Shown here in pieces: positions 63,349 to 64,000 of a stretch of DNA of 64,000 nt (position 1 is its first letter; every line of letters begins with the position of its first letter). Position numbers and translations under genes: made by a program. Source of the DNA: Eledone cirrhosa. Lineage: Eukaryota > Mollusca > Cephalopoda > Octopoda > Eledonidae. The notes beneath the pieces were generated by a model that ran no database searches, was not told where the DNA came from, and saw nothing but the letters and a program-made list of their open reading frames with translations. The stretch spans positions 1,313,095 through 1,377,094 of the forward strand of contig OZ024740.1 of NCBI GenBank assembly GCA_964016885.1, written 5' to 3'.

Positions 63349-63517
63349 ATGAGTGACATCAGCAACGACAGTGATTCTCAAGATGACGATACTTATAGAA
63401 TTACATCAAATAATGAAAAACTGTTACAGGCCTCCCGTAATGGAGATATTGATTCCGTGAAACTATTGATTGAGGAATTGAATAAAGGTAAAATTGAGCT
63501 GGATCTTAATTGCAAAG
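63349..63517 (+). CDS. Ankyrin-repeat protein, first coding exon (partial)
   Basis: The exon encodes 56 residues plus the first base of the next codon. Residues 1-20 are acidic and serine-rich (SNDSDSQDDD), probably disordered. From about residue 23, LLQASRNGDIDSVKLLIEEL has the helix-turn-helix pattern of an ankyrin repeat (LLxAxxxGDxxxVKxLL), followed by LDLNCKG, where the repeat loop would lead to the next repeat. It ends at a consensus donor, AAAG/GTAAGT, after which the frame soon meets a stop (TAG at 63529). Ankyrin domains bind protein partners; the specific family cannot be told from this fragment and later exons lie outside the window. The ATG is the only one in the exon and has A at -3. 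Base composition and codon use differ completely from the flanking satellite. It could be the second exon if a 5' untranslated exon exists upstream, in which case the intron would contain satellite DNA. Confidence 0.75.
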
Positions 63518-63523
63518 GTAAGT
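63518..63523 (+). promoter_or_regulatory. 5' splice donor GTAAGT
   Basis: AAAG/GTAAGT is a full match to the major-class donor consensus. It falls where the ankyrin coding similarity stops, leaving phase 1 (one base of the split codon). Confidence 0.75.
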
Positions 63524-63581
63524 ACTACTAGTGAAGGGCAGGATAAAACCTACACCATGTCTCTATATTGAGGGCTTTTAG

Positions 63582-63596
63582 TATTATTATTATTAT
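63582..63596 (+). repeat. Short (TAT)n microsatellite
   Basis: TATTATTATTATTAT, five trinucleotide copies, lies just upstream of the SINE fragment. Confidence 0.8.
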
Positions 63597-63604
63597 GGCA
63601 GTGG

Positions 63605-63720
63605 ATTGGATTGGCAAAATCGGTAGAGGGTCGGATAACATGCTTAGTGGCATAGACTTATGACCCTTTATGTTCTGAGTTCAAATCCCACCAAGGTTAA
63701 CTTTGCCTTTCATCCTTGTG
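63605..63720 (+). mobile_element. tRNA-derived SINE fragment, cephalopod type
   Basis: A box A (TGGCAAAATCGG, 63612-63623) and a box B (GTTCAAATC, 63679-63687) both match the RNA polymerase III consensus at a tRNA-like distance. The segment TTCTGAGTTCAAATCCCACC and the following ACTTTGCCTTTCATCCTT resemble, from memory, the 3' side of a SINE family abundant in octopus and squid genomes. The usual continuation after CATCCTT is missing; the sequence passes into a microsatellite instead, so this copy is 3'-truncated. It is diverged and probably old. It is not a functional tRNA, because no cloverleaf or acceptor stem is visible. Confidence 0.72.
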
Positions 63721-63723
63721 GAT

Positions 63724-63788
63724 ACACACACGCATGCACGCACGCACGCACGCACACACACACGCACACGCACACGCACACACACACA
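63724..63788 (+). repeat. CACG/CA microsatellite
   Basis: A run of CA dinucleotides, then about five CACG tetranucleotides, then mixed CACACG and CA copies. It directly follows the truncated SINE, so it may have grown from the SINE tail or replaced it. Confidence 0.93.
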
Positions 63789-64000
63789 GAGATTGGTTCA
63801 CTGGAAGCTCTGTCATAGGTATAACGTGAGCAGAAGTGAGAAATTGTGTGAACATCAGCCAGAAGGATTGCTGGAAATGAACAGTATAAGATCTTGTTCA
63901 TATGACGGTCCAGTGCGGCCATTTTATCATAGCTAGAAAGCCTGACATTGTTGTTGTAGAAAAGAAGAATAACAAGGTATCTATTGTAGATATTGCTTCA

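Larger units (their letters stand above)
63518..64000 (+). other. Intron (start), with repeats
   Basis: This is non-coding sequence after the donor. It holds a short ATT run, a truncated SINE and a CACG/CA microsatellite. I recognise nothing in 63524-63580 or in 63790-64000. The intron continues past the right edge. Confidence 0.65.

Noticed and set aside
63605..63720. A functional tRNA gene
   Set aside because: Boxes A and B are present, but there is no acceptor stem or complete cloverleaf, and the flanking sequence is that of a SINE.
63703..63936. 77-residue frame of Thr-His-Ala-Arg repeats, and its minus-strand counterpart at 63710-63922
   Set aside because: Both are translations of the CACG/CA microsatellite inside a probable intron.

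Overview
This window is almost entirely tandem repeat DNA from a eukaryotic genome, with one short coding exon at the right edge. It is most likely from a cephalopod mollusc. The pointers are a truncated tRNA-derived SINE at about 63605-63720, whose 3' part resembles from memory a SINE family abundant in octopus and squid, a CACG/CA microsatellite, an LTR retrotransposon with a tRNA-Trp-type primer site, and a spliced gene with GT and AG signals. No operon-like genes, bacterial signals, rRNA or functional tRNA were seen.

Layout: (1) 1-42664 is satellite A, about 1,500 head-to-tail copies of a 28-bp unit (TGGTGGTATGGTTTAACAGT followed by CAGATGTT, CAGTTGTT or CACATGTT). It continues past the left edge. 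Scattered 33-bp units carry a perfect 12-bp palindrome, ATCAGATCTGAT. Rare variants recur at fixed offsets (341, 532, 565, 3027, 4244 and about 8470 bp), which shows nested higher-order amplification. (2) 42665-44650 and 46780-63245 are satellite B, about 350 copies of an unrelated or only distantly related 52-bp unit. Many copies carry the 12-bp palindrome CAACATATGTTG. B abuts A directly. (3) 44651-46779 is a 2.1-kb LTR retrotransposon inserted in satellite B. It has LTRs of 553 and 552 bp, about 99% identical by eye, flanked by a 4-bp AGTT target duplication. No gag or pol was recognised, so it is probably non-autonomous. (4) 63246-63311 is a pyrimidine-rich tract ending in CAG, probably a splice acceptor. 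It is followed by an exon that encodes an acidic N-terminus and the start of an ankyrin-repeat domain (ATG at 63349) and ends at a consensus GTAAGT donor at 63518. (5) 63518-64000 is intron with an ATT run, the SINE fragment and the microsatellite.

No set of genes works together here. The notable content is the architecture: two large, internally structured satellites side by side, one ending about 66 bp from a probable exon, so they lie in a 5' intron or the promoter-proximal region of an ankyrin-repeat gene. All repeat offsets were obtained by reading marker variants by eye. Copy numbers are estimates from length divided by unit size.
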